In this document: in pieces, positions 43,308 to 52,041 of the stretch
How positions within the stretch are numbered: position 1 is the first letter of the stretch
Layout: each line of letters opens with the position of its first letter
Assembly: GCF_000023825.1 (NCBI RefSeq)
Contig: NC_013061.1
Coordinates: forward strand, 1-64,000
Direction of reading: 5' to 3'
Source of the DNA: Pedobacter heparinus DSM 2366
Lineage (GTDB): Bacteria > Bacteroidota > Bacteroidia > Sphingobacteriales > Sphingobacteriaceae
Length of the DNA stretch: 64,000 nucleotides
Program-made: the position numbers and the translations under genes
The notes under the pieces: generated by a model
Told to the model about the DNA's origin: nothing
Seen by the model: the letters and a program-made list of their open reading frames with translations, nothing else
Database searches by the model: none

Positions 43308-44435
43308 ATGATGATGGACTATCAATTTTTTGAACAGGTTTTTTGGGGAAACACCGTTAAGCAATATTGCGTTTTTGTAGTTATTATTTTACTTGGATTG
43401 CTGTTTAAAAGATTGGTGTCCAGGTTGTTTAGTCTGGCCCTTTTTAAGGTGTTCAGCAAATTTGCGGAAGAGGTCAGGGGAGAAACCTTTGTTGCGCTGC
43501 TGGTAAAGCCTATAGAGTCTTTCATTACTTTTTGCACCATTTATCTGGCGATCAACAATTTAACCCACCCCCTTAACCTTGTGCTCTGGCACAGGTCGAA
43601 AACTAAGATTGGGGTTACGATAGGGGATTGCCTGGATAAGATCTTTCTTTTCCTGATTATTCTGTCCATTTTCTGGATCATCCTGAGGATCATTGATTTC
43701 ATCGCTTTTGTATTAAAACACAAGGCAAGCATAATGAATAACCGGGCCGATGATCAGTTGGTCCCTTTTTTAAAAGAACTGACCAAAACCTTGATCTGTT
43801 TTCTTGGTTTTTTTGTGTTACTGGGCTTTGTTTTTGAAATCAATGTGCTTACACTGATCACGGGATTGGGTATAGGGGGTATTGCGATTGCACTGGCTGC
43901 AAAAGAAAGTCTGGAAAACCTGATCGGTTCATTTACGATATTTTTGGACAAGCCCTTCACGGTTGGCGATGTGGTAAAGGTGGATGGTATTGAAGGTACA
44001 ATTGAGAAAGTGGGCTTCAGGAGTACCTGGCTGATCAGTCCGGATAAAACAACTATTGTTATTCCAAACCGGGCAATGATAGATGGTGTGCTTGAAAATG
44101 TGACGTTAAGAAATTACAGAAGGGTTAATTTTTTTATAGGAATAGTCTATGAGACGGCGCCTGAGGATATTAAAAAGATCCTGTCTGCCATTGCTGCTTT
44201 TCTTGAGGCCCATCCTGATACTAAGGACGGATATGCCACATTTGATAATTTTGGCGATTCTGCCTTGCATATCCAGGTTGTTTACCTGGTGATCAATATG
44301 GAGCACAGTAAATATGTAAAAGTAAAAGAAGAGATCAATTTTAAACTAATGGAGATTGTAAAAGAATTCAGGTCTGGGTTTGCCTATCCGACCCAGCGCT
44401 CTATCAGTGACAGCTTTCCGCAGCAAAACAGTTAA
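43308..44435 (+). CDS. MscS family mechanosensitive channel
   Basis: The 375-residue inner-membrane protein has four predicted helices (about 17-35, 62-85, 105-130 and 155-185). The last leads into the pore helix GLGIGGIAIALAAKESLENLIGSF, then the MscS beta domain (PFTVGDVVKVDGIEGTIEKVGFRSTWL). Such channels release solutes on hypo-osmotic shock. Its start lies two bases after the dehydrogenase stop codon, so the two are co-transcribed, although no functional link is evident. Confidence 0.92.
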   Translation: MMMDYQFFEQVFWGNTVKQYCVFVVIILLGLLFKRLVSRLFSLALFKVFSKFAEEVRGETFVALLVKPIESFITFCTIYLAINNLTHPLNLVLWHRSKTKIGVTIGDCLDKIFLFLIILSIFWIILRIIDFIAFVLKHKASIMNNRADDQLVPFLKELTKTLICFLGFFVLLGFVFEINVLTLITGLGIGGIAIALAAKESLENLIGSFTIFLDKPFTVGDVVKVDGIEGTIEKVGFRSTWLISPDKTTIVIPNRAMIDGVLENVTLRNYRRVNFFIGIVYETAPEDIKKILSAIAAFLEAHPDTKDGYATFDNFGDSALHIQVVYLVINMEHSKYVKVKEEINFKLMEIVKEFRSGFAYPTQRSISDSFPQQNS

Positions 44436-44437
44436 AT

Positions 44438-44468
44438 AAAAAAGACCCGGCATTACCGGGTCTTTTTT
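44438..44468. terminator. Bidirectional terminator between the MscS gene and psd
   Basis: AAAAAAGACCCGG (44438-44450) and CCGGGTCTTTTTT (44456-44468) form a perfect 13-bp stem with a 5-nt loop; A and T tracts serve both strands. Confidence 0.93.
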
Positions 44469-44488
44469 ATAGTGTATAGGTTCATCCC

Positions 44489-45148
44489 TTATGCCAGCTC
44501 AGCCAGCACTGTAATCCCGCCTTTTACGACCTGATTGAGCTCGAGGTTAACCTTCGTGCCCAACGGCAGGAAAATGTCCACCCTAGAGCCAAATTTAATA
44601 AATCCGAATTCTTTATTCTGGGTTACGGTATCGCCTTCCTTAATGTACCATACAATTCGTCTGGCAAGGGCCCCTGCAATTTGTCTGAACAGGACCGGGG
44701 TGCCATTTTGGTGTTCTACTACAACCGTGGTCCTTTCATTTTCTGTAGATGATTTAGGGTTCCAGGCGGCCAGGTATTTGCCGGGATGATATTTAAAGAA
44801 TTTAACTACACCGGAAATGGGGTTTCTGTTGATGTGTACATTTACAGGCGACATAAATATCGAGACCTGTAGTCTTTTATCTTTAAAATATTCTCCTTCC
44901 AGCGTTTCTTCTATCACCACTACTTTTCCGTCTGCCGGACAGATCACAAGGTTCCCGCCACTTGTAAATGACCGGGATGGGTTCCTAAAGAATTGTAGGA
45001 CCGTGATAAACAATAAAAAAGATAAAATGTAGATCAGCCACTTTAACCAGGTCATATCTGCAAATCTGTAATCGATGAATGCGTTGAGTACAAATATGAA
45101 AAGAACAGATAGTGCTATGGTGGTGTAACCCTCTTTATGTATGGTCAT
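44489..45148 (-). CDS. psd: Phosphatidylserine decarboxylase family protein
   Basis: The 219-residue protein is the short form of phosphatidylserine decarboxylase, which makes phosphatidylethanolamine at the inner membrane. Two hydrophobic helices (about residues 10-25 and 35-50) precede the domain, with NLVICPADGKVVV, SIFMSPVNVHINRNP and the self-cleavage site FGSR in FIKFGSRVDIFLP. Cleavage at Gly-Ser makes the pyruvoyl cofactor. It sits 42 bases after hpt on the same strand. No clear promoter box was seen. Confidence 0.93.
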   Translation of the reverse strand: MTIHKEGYTTIALSVLFIFVLNAFIDYRFADMTWLKWLIYILSFLLFITVLQFFRNPSRSFTSGGNLVICPADGKVVVIEETLEGEYFKDKRLQVSIFMSPVNVHINRNPISGVVKFFKYHPGKYLAAWNPKSSTENERTTVVVEHQNGTPVLFRQIAGALARRIVWYIKEGDTVTQNKEFGFIKFGSRVDIFLPLGTKVNLELNQVVKGGITVLAELA

Positions 45149-45190
45149 TGATATGGTATAATATGTTTGCGCAAAATTGGGAAAAAAAAA

Positions 45191-45730
45191 TTACATTTTT
45201 GCCCTGTAAATGTCTTTAAGGTTTCGGCCAAGGCCAATATAATCCAGGCCATATCCTACTACAAATTCATTGGCAATTTCAAAACCTACGTATTCCAGTT
45301 CGGCAATTTCTGTTTTTAATGCTGCGGGTTTAAACAATAAAGCGCATACCCTAACTGAAGCGGGCGCTTGTTTGTGTACCTCATTTAAAATATGGCACAG
45401 TGTAAAACCGGTATCTACAATATCTTCCACAATGATGACGTCACGATTGTGCAGGTCCTCAGGTAAACCAAAGGCCTGTTTCATAGTTCCACTGCTTTCT
45501 GTACCCTCATAAGAAGAGACCCGGATAAAGCCGGCTTCGCAGGGCCCGTCAAATTCTCTCAGCAGGTCGGCCATAAAGAGGAAGCTGCCATTGAGTACGC
45601 CGATAAATACCGGGCTGCGGTTTTCGTAATCAACATTTAACTGTATGCCGATTAAACGGATACGTTTGCTGATGTTGTCGTTGTCCAAAAGGAGCTCAAA
45701 TTCTTTACCGGCGATTTGAATTTTATTCAT
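45191..45730 (-). CDS. hpt: Hypoxanthine phosphoribosyltransferase
   Basis: The 179-residue purine-salvage enzyme has the PRPP-binding motif VIIVEDIVDTGFT (residues 98-110), VFIGVLNGSFLFMADL and a C-terminal VGFEIANEFVVGYGLDY typical of HPRT. It converts hypoxanthine or guanine to the nucleotide. The start lies 13 bases after the stop codon of the GT51 gene upstream, so one transcript of GT51, hpt and psd is likely. Confidence 0.95.
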   Translation of the reverse strand: MNKIQIAGKEFELLLDNDNISKRIRLIGIQLNVDYENRSPVFIGVLNGSFLFMADLLREFDGPCEAGFIRVSSYEGTESSGTMKQAFGLPEDLHNRDVIIVEDIVDTGFTLCHILNEVHKQAPASVRVCALLFKPAALKTEIAELEYVGFEIANEFVVGYGLDYIGLGRNLKDIYRAKM

Positions 45731-45743
45731 GGTATGGGTTTCA

Positions 45744-47903
45744 TTAAAGCTGTCCTGTTTTCTCCTTCTCCTTTTCTTTCCGGCGTTGTTCGCGGCGCTC
45801 CTGCCTTAATTCTTTTTTTGTTTTTTGCGCTGTATCTAGCTTTGCCGGCTGGGTGGTTGTAGTATCTTTTTTATTGCGCCCAAATAAGCGGTCAAATAAG
45901 TTCTTTGAAGCGTCCTGTGTTTCAACAGCAGGCAGCGGGTCGTCGTTATCGAAAGCATTGGTGTCAATTTTAGCAGAGTCGGGCAGCAGATATTGCCGCA
46001 AACCTTCACGAAGGCGTACATTGTAGAAGCCATATCCGCTGGTATCGGCAGGGGTAAGTCCCCTTCTGGCCATAATGTTACCAATGTATTTGAAATAGGG
46101 ATACAGGTAGTCTTTCAATCCGCCATCACCCCGGAACTTAAAGAGGGCAATTTTAGGGCGGGGGACAATATTGGCCAGAAAAATGCCTTCTCCTATGTTC
46201 AGGTCAGACGGTCTTTTGCCAAAATAGTATCGTGTAGCTTCTCCTATGCCATAAATGTTCTGCCCCATTTCGATAATGTTGAAATAAACCTCAAGCATAC
46301 GATTCTTGCTGACCAGGTGGTTGTTTTCTATCAGCCAGACAATAAGGATCTCTTCAGCCTTTCTTGCGAGCGTTTTCTGACGGCTGAGGAAAACATTTTT
46401 AACCAGCTGCATAGAAATGGTGCTGCCGCCGCGTACAAACTTCTTTTCTTTAAAGTTTACGGCAAACGACTTGCGGATGGATTCCTGAACAAAGCCCTTA
46501 TGTGTAAAAAAAGAAGGGTCTTCAGAAGTTAAGATCGCATTTTTAAAATTGCTTGAAACATCAGAAAGGGGCGTAAAGTTGGGATTGGAAGGCCCGATCA
46601 TAATGTCGCGCATGGGTTTGCCCCGTTCATAGGGGGTATAAATAAAGTCACTGTTGATCTTTTGCAGGTTTGTTTTGCCCCATTTCAGGATCTTAAAGTT
46701 CATTGGTGTTAACGAGGAATTGAATTGCACGCTGTCGGGCAAAGCGCTATCCAGGTAAAAATTCAGGTCGTACCGTACTTTTCCGCTTACCTGCATCCCC
46801 TCAAGCGATTCAAAGAGTCCTTTAGGAAAGGCGCTCAATACTTCCTGGGCATCCTGGTCAGGAGCATGCAGCTGAAGTTCATAAATTTTGTGGGGTGAAA
46901 GGGTGTATTTTAAGTAAGGATGAATAGCGGCGTTTTTCAGAAATATAGTGGATGAGCTGTCAAGGGCCACAAAGTTTTTTCCGATCAGCATATCTGCATC
47001 AATTTTTGCATCCGGAACGATGATATCGTTCGAAGCGATCTTAGGATGGTTGATGAGCAGGTTTTTTACCGACCAGGAGCCTGAGATCTTAAAATTATCC
47101 CCGCTGTAATCGGCATTTTTCATTTCTGTCCTTACCGTATCAAAGCTGAACCTGGCCTGCAGTTTTCGCTCCAGATAGGGCAGCTCAACTTTTTTATTGT
47201 CGGCAAAAAGCATAACGTCCAGTTGTTTTTTGCCCGGTTTTACCGTTCCCTTGATGTGCCAGGTTGCTTCATTCCCATTTACTAGAATGGTCGAGTTCAG
47301 GTCGCCATCATCTATCGTGGCTGTTGTGGTCAGGAAAGTTAATTTTGCTGTGTCGTTGTCATTTACGTTCAGCAAAAAGTCTTTGACCTCCATGTTATCC
47401 GGAATTTTGTACAAAACCTGGTTTAAAAGGTTATGTGCAAGATCGCCAAGGCCAATTTTTGATTTATTTTCTGTGCTGTCTTTCTTTTTGCGTTTCAGGA
47501 AGAAATCAAGGTTGCTCAGGGAGTCCCTGAACACAATGTTGACTTTCCCGCTGTTTAAATTGATCTCCGAAAGCTTTACATCTCCAAAAATCAGAGGAAA
47601 AAGCTTTACCCCAATGGTCATATCGTTAATAGTCGTCAAGGTATCGCGGTCTTTGGGTACCACAGAAATACCTTTCATCTGAACGGTATTGAGGCCGTTA
47701 AAGCCATATTCTCCGATTTTTATATCGAGTCCATAATCCTTATCTGCTTTTGCAATGGCTTTTGCCATCATTTTTTCCAATAACGCTTCTCTTTTGTTAT
47801 AGGCAATAATGCCTCCAATAACCAGGACGAGCAGAAAACCCCCTAGTACCCACGCGCCAATCTTAATGTACTTTTTAGGGATGTTAATTTTTGGAAGATG
47901 CAT
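45744..47903 (-). CDS. AsmA-like protein fused to a GT51 peptidoglycan glycosyltransferase domain
   Basis: The 719-residue protein has an N-terminal membrane anchor (residues 16-34), then a beta-rich region of about 400 residues resembling AsmA/TamB-like proteins. The GT51 domain follows (about 440-600): catalytic Glu461 in SEDPSFFTHKG, RGGSTISMQLVKN (491-503), RKAEE, and LEVYFNIIEMGQNIYGI. No penicillin-binding transpeptidase domain follows; the C-terminus is a charged tail (KKELRQERREQRRKEKEKEK). It should polymerise lipid II glycan strands in the periplasm. The order AsmA-like then GT51 is unlike ordinary class A PBPs or MtgA. Confidence 0.85.
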   Translation of the reverse strand: MHLPKINIPKKYIKIGAWVLGGFLLVLVIGGIIAYNKREALLEKMMAKAIAKADKDYGLDIKIGEYGFNGLNTVQMKGISVVPKDRDTLTTINDMTIGVKLFPLIFGDVKLSEINLNSGKVNIVFRDSLSNLDFFLKRKKKDSTENKSKIGLGDLAHNLLNQVLYKIPDNMEVKDFLLNVNDNDTAKLTFLTTTATIDDGDLNSTILVNGNEATWHIKGTVKPGKKQLDVMLFADNKKVELPYLERKLQARFSFDTVRTEMKNADYSGDNFKISGSWSVKNLLINHPKIASNDIIVPDAKIDADMLIGKNFVALDSSSTIFLKNAAIHPYLKYTLSPHKIYELQLHAPDQDAQEVLSAFPKGLFESLEGMQVSGKVRYDLNFYLDSALPDSVQFNSSLTPMNFKILKWGKTNLQKINSDFIYTPYERGKPMRDIMIGPSNPNFTPLSDVSSNFKNAILTSEDPSFFTHKGFVQESIRKSFAVNFKEKKFVRGGSTISMQLVKNVFLSRQKTLARKAEEILIVWLIENNHLVSKNRMLEVYFNIIEMGQNIYGIGEATRYYFGKRPSDLNIGEGIFLANIVPRPKIALFKFRGDGGLKDYLYPYFKYIGNIMARRGLTPADTSGYGFYNVRLREGLRQYLLPDSAKIDTNAFDNDDPLPAVETQDASKNLFDRLFGRNKKDTTTTQPAKLDTAQKTKKELRQERREQRRKEKEKEKTGQL

Positions 47904-48007
47904 GCTATAAAACAGATATTATTGCTAAACGTTAAACTCAAATGTTTATTTCGTGTTAAAATTACAATAAAAAGGGGCATTTAAAATTAATTGTGGCGGT
48001 CTTTTGT

Positions 48008-48015
48008 TAAATTTG
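48008..48015 (+). promoter_or_regulatory. -7 box TAAATTTG directly ahead of mrp
   Basis: This is a TAnnTTTG match four bases before the ATG at 48020, predicting a leaderless message. Confidence 0.55.
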
Positions 48016-48019
48016 ACTA

Positions 48020-49126
48020 ATGATGATTAGCCAAGAACAAGTTCTAGCCGCTTTAAGGAATGTTGAAGACCCAGATCTGAAGAAAGACCTGGTGACCCTA
48101 AACATGATCAAGGACTTAAAAATAGAAGACAAACACATAAGTTTTACCTTAGAACTGACCACTCCGGCCTGTCCGATGAAGGATATGCTTAAAAATGCCT
48201 GTTTAAATGCCATTAAGCATTTTGTGAGCAGAGAGGCAGAAATAGAGATCAACATTACCTCGAGGGTAACCAGACCTATGGATACCACGCAGCTTAAGGC
48301 CATCCGGAATATTATCCTGGTCTCTTCAGGCAAAGGGGGGGTAGGAAAATCAACTGTAGCCAGTAATCTGGCCATTGCACTGGGGGCCGATGGGGCAAAA
48401 GTAGGGCTGATAGACGCGGATATTTATGGGCCTTCGGTACCAACTATGTTTGGCCTGGTTGGGGCAAAACCAGGTGCAAGAGAAACAGCAGAGGGTAAAA
48501 CGCTGATTATACCTATCGAAAAATATGGCATAAAACTATTGTCTTTAGGCTTTTTTGCCGATCCTGACCAGCCTGTGCCCTGGCGCGGACCAATGGCTTC
48601 CAATGCGGTAAAGCAGCTGTTTAATGATGCCGACTGGGGCGAGCTGGACTACCTGATTGTAGACCTGCCACCGGGGACGGGCGATATCCACATTACGATT
48701 ACCCAAAGTTTTCCTATTGCCGGGGCTGTAATTGTGACCACACCCCAGCAGGTAGCGCTTGCCGATACACGAAAAGGGCTTGCCATGTTTAAAATGCCAT
48801 CCATTAACATCCCTGTATTGGGTGTAGTGGAAAATATGGCTTATTTTACACCGGCCGAGCTGCCCGAAAACAAATATTATATTTTTGGAAAAGATGGCGG
48901 AAAAGAACTCGCAAAATCATTTGGTGTGCCTTTCCTGGGCGAAATCCCGATTGTACAAAGCATTACTGAAGGGGGCGATAGCGGCGTTCCGGTAGCTATG
49001 GATACACACAACAGTGTGGCCCGGTCTTTTGCAGAAATTGCAGGTAAAGTAGCCCAGCAAATTGCTATAAATAATGCCCAAAGTGCAGGTAATGTTTCCC
49101 CTGTCGTAGAAATTGATACGAATTGA
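48020..49126 (+). CDS. mrp: Mrp/NBP35 family iron-sulfur carrier ATPase
   Basis: The 368-residue protein has an N-terminal MIP18/DUF59 domain (about 5-85, with VEDPDLKKDLVTLNMI) and a P-loop ATPase domain with GKGGVGKST (104-112), DADIYGPSVPTMFG and DLPPGTGDIH. It is thought to carry and insert Fe-S clusters. The CxxC pair of many homologues is not obvious here (LPENKYYIFGKDGG takes its place). A second ATG at 48023 is possible. The NifU-domain gene 41 bases downstream supports a shared Fe-S role. Confidence 0.93.
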   Translation: MMISQEQVLAALRNVEDPDLKKDLVTLNMIKDLKIEDKHISFTLELTTPACPMKDMLKNACLNAIKHFVSREAEIEINITSRVTRPMDTTQLKAIRNIILVSSGKGGVGKSTVASNLAIALGADGAKVGLIDADIYGPSVPTMFGLVGAKPGARETAEGKTLIIPIEKYGIKLLSLGFFADPDQPVPWRGPMASNAVKQLFNDADWGELDYLIVDLPPGTGDIHITITQSFPIAGAVIVTTPQQVALADTRKGLAMFKMPSINIPVLGVVENMAYFTPAELPENKYYIFGKDGGKELAKSFGVPFLGEIPIVQSITEGGDSGVPVAMDTHNSVARSFAEIAGKVAQQIAINNAQSAGNVSPVVEIDTN

Positions 49127-49167
49127 GGAAAAAAATTACTATTTTTATATTTTAATAATTTACCAAA

Positions 49168-49413
49168 ATGAATTTAACAGAACAAGTAGAGCAGGCACTG
49201 GAAACCATCAGACCTTATTTAATAGCTGATGGAGGAGACGTAGCCATAGAAGAGATTACGCCGGAAAATGTAGTTAGATTGAAATTATTAGGTAACTGCG
49301 GATCCTGCAAAATGAGTTTTATGACCATGAAAGCAGGGATTGAACAGGCCATCATGAAGTCTGTTCCACAAATTACTGCTGTTGAAGCCGTTAACCTTGC
49401 CGAACCGGTATAA
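49168..49413 (+). CDS. NifU C-terminal domain protein (Fe-S cluster carrier)
   Basis: The 81-residue protein is a single NifU/Nfu domain with IRPYLIADGGDVAIEEI and the cluster-binding CxxC at Cys44 and Cys47 (LGNCGSCKMS), followed by MKAGIEQAI. Nfu proteins receive and transfer 4Fe-4S clusters. It lies 41 bases after mrp and probably shares its transcript. It is shorter than NfuA of E. coli, lacking the A-type N-terminal domain. Confidence 0.93.
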   Translation: MNLTEQVEQALETIRPYLIADGGDVAIEEITPENVVRLKLLGNCGSCKMSFMTMKAGIEQAIMKSVPQITAVEAVNLAEPV

Positions 49414-49456
49414 AATGATTTAACACAATTTAACTAGCCGTTTTAATCTTAACCGC

Positions 49457-49464
49457 TATTTTTG
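49457..49464 (+). promoter_or_regulatory. -7 box TATTTTTG directly ahead of the gene at 49469
   Basis: This is a TAnnTTTG match four bases before the ATG, again predicting a leaderless message. Confidence 0.55.
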
Positions 49465-49468
49465 CAAT

Positions 49469-50110
49469 ATGAAGTATGCGCTGACCATTTTATTGTTTCT
49501 TTTCGTTTCTCCGTTATTTGCGCAGCAAAATACGACGGAGCGGCCATTGATCCAATTTACAGGTATCATTACCGATGTGGATAGCAATACAGTGGTCCCT
49601 TACGTTACGGTTACAAATTTAACCAATAAGGGGCAGCGCTACGCTGCCAATTATAAAGGGTATTTTTCTTTTATAGCCCATCCGGGCGATACCCTACTGT
49701 ATACTGCAATTGGGTACAAGGACCTGCTGTTGGCCATCCCTTCGCAGATCAATGACAGTAAGTATACGGCAATGGTCAAAATGAAAGCCGAGATTGTAAA
49801 CCTGCCTACCGTGCGTGTTTATCCCTGGGCTACTGTTGAAGAGTTTACCCGTGACTTCATGTCGATGAAGATTGCAGATGATGACTATGTCATTGCCGCC
49901 AGAAATCTTTCGCAGGAAAGTCTTAGCGGATTGATCCAAACCCTCCCAAGGGATGGTGGTGAGATCCAGAGCATCAACAACCGGCTTAACCACGACCGGG
50001 CATTAAATAAGAATATGGTTCAGACCAACCCACTTTTAAATCCTTTTGCCTGGGGCAAACTCATGCAGTCCATCTTTAAAGGAGATAAAGCCCGGAGTGA
50101 GAGCAACTAG
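49469..50110 (+). CDS. Exported carboxypeptidase-regulatory-like domain protein
   Basis: The 213-residue protein has a signal peptide (MKYALTILLFLFVSPLFAQ) and a CarboxypepD_reg-like domain (about residues 28-105): FTGIITDVDSNTVVPYVTVTNL then GYFSFIAHPGDTLLYTAIGYK. In Bacteroidota this beta-sandwich often precedes TonB receptors or stands alone on envelope proteins. The rest (about 110-213) matches no family I recognise. Its end overlaps the convergent def by four bases. Confidence 0.82.
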   Translation: MKYALTILLFLFVSPLFAQQNTTERPLIQFTGIITDVDSNTVVPYVTVTNLTNKGQRYAANYKGYFSFIAHPGDTLLYTAIGYKDLLLAIPSQINDSKYTAMVKMKAEIVNLPTVRVYPWATVEEFTRDFMSMKIADDDYVIAARNLSQESLSGLIQTLPRDGGEIQSINNRLNHDRALNKNMVQTNPLLNPFAWGKLMQSIFKGDKARSESN

Positions 50111-50667
50111 CGTTTTTTGCTTTGTTTCGGAAAGCGCATCTTATAATCGGCCTTTACATTTCCTTTAGAAATGGCATCCAGCTTGCTTTTAAGCATTGTT
50201 TTACGCAGCAGGCTTAAAGTATCTGTAAACAGCTTGCCCTCTATGTGGTCATATTCATGCTGTATTACCCTTGCCGGCATTCCGCTTACTTCTTCTTCAT
50301 GCAGCTCCCAGTGCTCATCGTAATATTTAATACGGATATTGGGCTTGCGCATAACGTCTTCCCTGATGTCGGGAATACTCAGGCAACCTTCATTAAATGC
50401 CCATGGCTCACCTGTTTCTTCCAGAATTTCGGCATTGATGAATACTTTTTTAAACTTGTTCTTATCCCCCTCATCGGCCCCTGTATCTACAATGAACAGG
50501 CGTATAGGCAGGCCCACCTGCGGTGCCGCCAACCCAACGCCGTGCGCGTTATACATGGTTTCAAACATGTTGCTGATCAGTTGTTTCAGATCCGGGTAAG
50601 TTTGTTCAATGGGTGTACATACTTTTTTTAAAACCGGGTCACCGTAGGCTATAATGGGTAGTTTCAT
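50107..50667 (-). CDS. def: Peptide deformylase
   Basis: Def removes the formyl group from nascent proteins. All three motifs are present: GVGLAAPQ (43-50), EGCLS (93-97) with the metal Cys95, and HEYDH (137-141). The length of 186 residues is standard. A TATTTTTG -7 box lies four bases ahead of the start codon on the minus strand. It is followed by no other gene in the same direction. Confidence 0.97.
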   Translation of the reverse strand: MKLPIIAYGDPVLKKVCTPIEQTYPDLKQLISNMFETMYNAHGVGLAAPQVGLPIRLFIVDTGADEGDKNKFKKVFINAEILEETGEPWAFNEGCLSIPDIREDVMRKPNIRIKYYDEHWELHEEEVSGMPARVIQHEYDHIEGKLFTDTLSLLRKTMLKSKLDAISKGNVKADYKMRFPKQSKKR

Positions 50668-50671
50668 GCGG

Positions 50672-50679
50672 CAAAAATA
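50672..50679 (-). promoter_or_regulatory. -7 box TATTTTTG directly ahead of def (minus strand)
   Basis: CAAAAATA on the + strand is a reverse TAnnTTTG match, four bases from the def ATG; a leaderless def message is predicted. Confidence 0.55.
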
Positions 50680-50685
50680 CGAATA

Positions 50686-51915
50686 TTACGCTAAAGGATA
50701 AAAAGTTAGGGAAGTAAGATTACTTTCGTCCAATATTTCATGCGTAATATTAGCCATATCAGTAGTGCTAACCGCCTGTATTTTCCTGAAAACGGTTTGC
50801 AGATCGTCAATTTTATCATAGTCGATCAGGCTTTTTGCCATAGATATGATCAGGCCGATCCGGTTTTCCTCGCCAAGGGCAATTTGTCCGATGAACTTGT
50901 TTTTAGCTTTTTGAAGCTGTACTTCAGTAAGGGGTTTGTCTTTAAGCTTTTTAAACTCTTTAAAAATGAGCGCCCAGGCCTTGTTTACCTTTTCTTTATC
51001 TGTTCCGAAATACAGGGTAAAAATACCGGTGTCACTTAAAGGGCTGTAGCCCGTTTCAATGGTATAGGCAATGCCGTATTTTTCCCTGATCTGAAGATTC
51101 AGAACAGAACTCATTCCGGTGCCTCCTAACAGGTTATTTAACAATAAAAGACCTGTTTTGTAAGGGTGTTGCAGGGAATAGGCCTGCGCACCCAGCATGG
51201 CATGCGCCTGCTGAATGGGCTTTTGAAATGTTTGGGTAATAGGCTCTACTTTGAGCGGTGCAATCCTTGTTGCGGTATGCAGGTTGGCAGGAATGTCTGA
51301 ATAATGCTTAGAGCCAATTTTTACCACCTTGTTTAGAGAATAATTTCCCAATACGGCAACCACTATTTTGTCGGTATGGTAATTGGTTGCAATGAATTGC
51401 AGAATGTCCTTTTTATTCAACTTGCCCACGCTTTCGGTAGTACCCAGAATGTTCCTTCCTAAGGGGTGCCCGGCAAATACAAGGTCTTCAAAATCGTCGT
51501 ATATGGCCTCTTCTGGCTGGTCAAGGTAAGAGGCAATCTCATCCAGCACTACACTTTTCTCTTTCTCTATTTCCTCTTCGGGGAAAGTAGAGTGGAATAC
51601 GATATCGTTAAACAGGTCCAGCGTCCGGTCTAAATAGGGATTCAGAAAAGAAGCGTGGATACAGGTATACTCTTTGGTGGTATACGCATTCAAATCGGCA
51701 CCCACACTTTCCAGCCTGTTCAGGATCTGGTTGGTATTGCGCTTCTCCGTACGTTTGAAAATCAGGTGCTCGATGAAGTGGGCCAGTCCGGATTTGCTTT
51801 CTTGTTCATCCCTGGAGCCACTGTTAACAATAATACAGGCATGAGATATGGCAGATGCGGCCGGCACATGGAGCAGACGGATGCCGTTGGGTAAAGTATG
51901 AACGTTGTATTTCAT
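50686..51915 (-). CDS. M16 family zinc peptidase (PqqL/MPP-like)
   Basis: The 409-residue protein has the inverted zinc motif HFIEH (residues 46-50) and the downstream Glu in EKEKSVVLDEIASY near 120, so it is the catalytic subunit type. The C-terminal M16 domain has NLLGGTGMSSVLNLQIREKYGIAYTI with the Arg-Tyr pair. It has no signal peptide, so it is probably cytoplasmic. The substrate is unknown. A TACCTTTG box lies seven bases ahead of the ATG. Confidence 0.93.
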   Translation of the reverse strand: MKYNVHTLPNGIRLLHVPAASAISHACIIVNSGSRDEQESKSGLAHFIEHLIFKRTEKRNTNQILNRLESVGADLNAYTTKEYTCIHASFLNPYLDRTLDLFNDIVFHSTFPEEEIEKEKSVVLDEIASYLDQPEEAIYDDFEDLVFAGHPLGRNILGTTESVGKLNKKDILQFIATNYHTDKIVVAVLGNYSLNKVVKIGSKHYSDIPANLHTATRIAPLKVEPITQTFQKPIQQAHAMLGAQAYSLQHPYKTGLLLLNNLLGGTGMSSVLNLQIREKYGIAYTIETGYSPLSDTGIFTLYFGTDKEKVNKAWALIFKEFKKLKDKPLTEVQLQKAKNKFIGQIALGEENRIGLIISMAKSLIDYDKIDDLQTVFRKIQAVSTTDMANITHEILDESNLTSLTFYPLA

Positions 51916-51922
51916 TAAGGGG

Positions 51923-51930
51923 CAAAGGTA
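51923..51930 (-). promoter_or_regulatory. -7 box TACCTTTG for the M16 peptidase gene (minus strand)
   Basis: CAAAGGTA on the + strand is a perfect reverse match. Seven bases separate it from the ATG at 51915, so transcription would start at or just ahead of the start codon. Confidence 0.6.
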
Positions 51931-52041
51931 CGGAGAAATATATCATGGCATTATAATTTTATTGTACTGTCAATTTGACAACAAAACCAATTTGGAATGC
52001 CCCTTGATATGTAGCTGATGTACTTAAAAATGAGTTAACAT

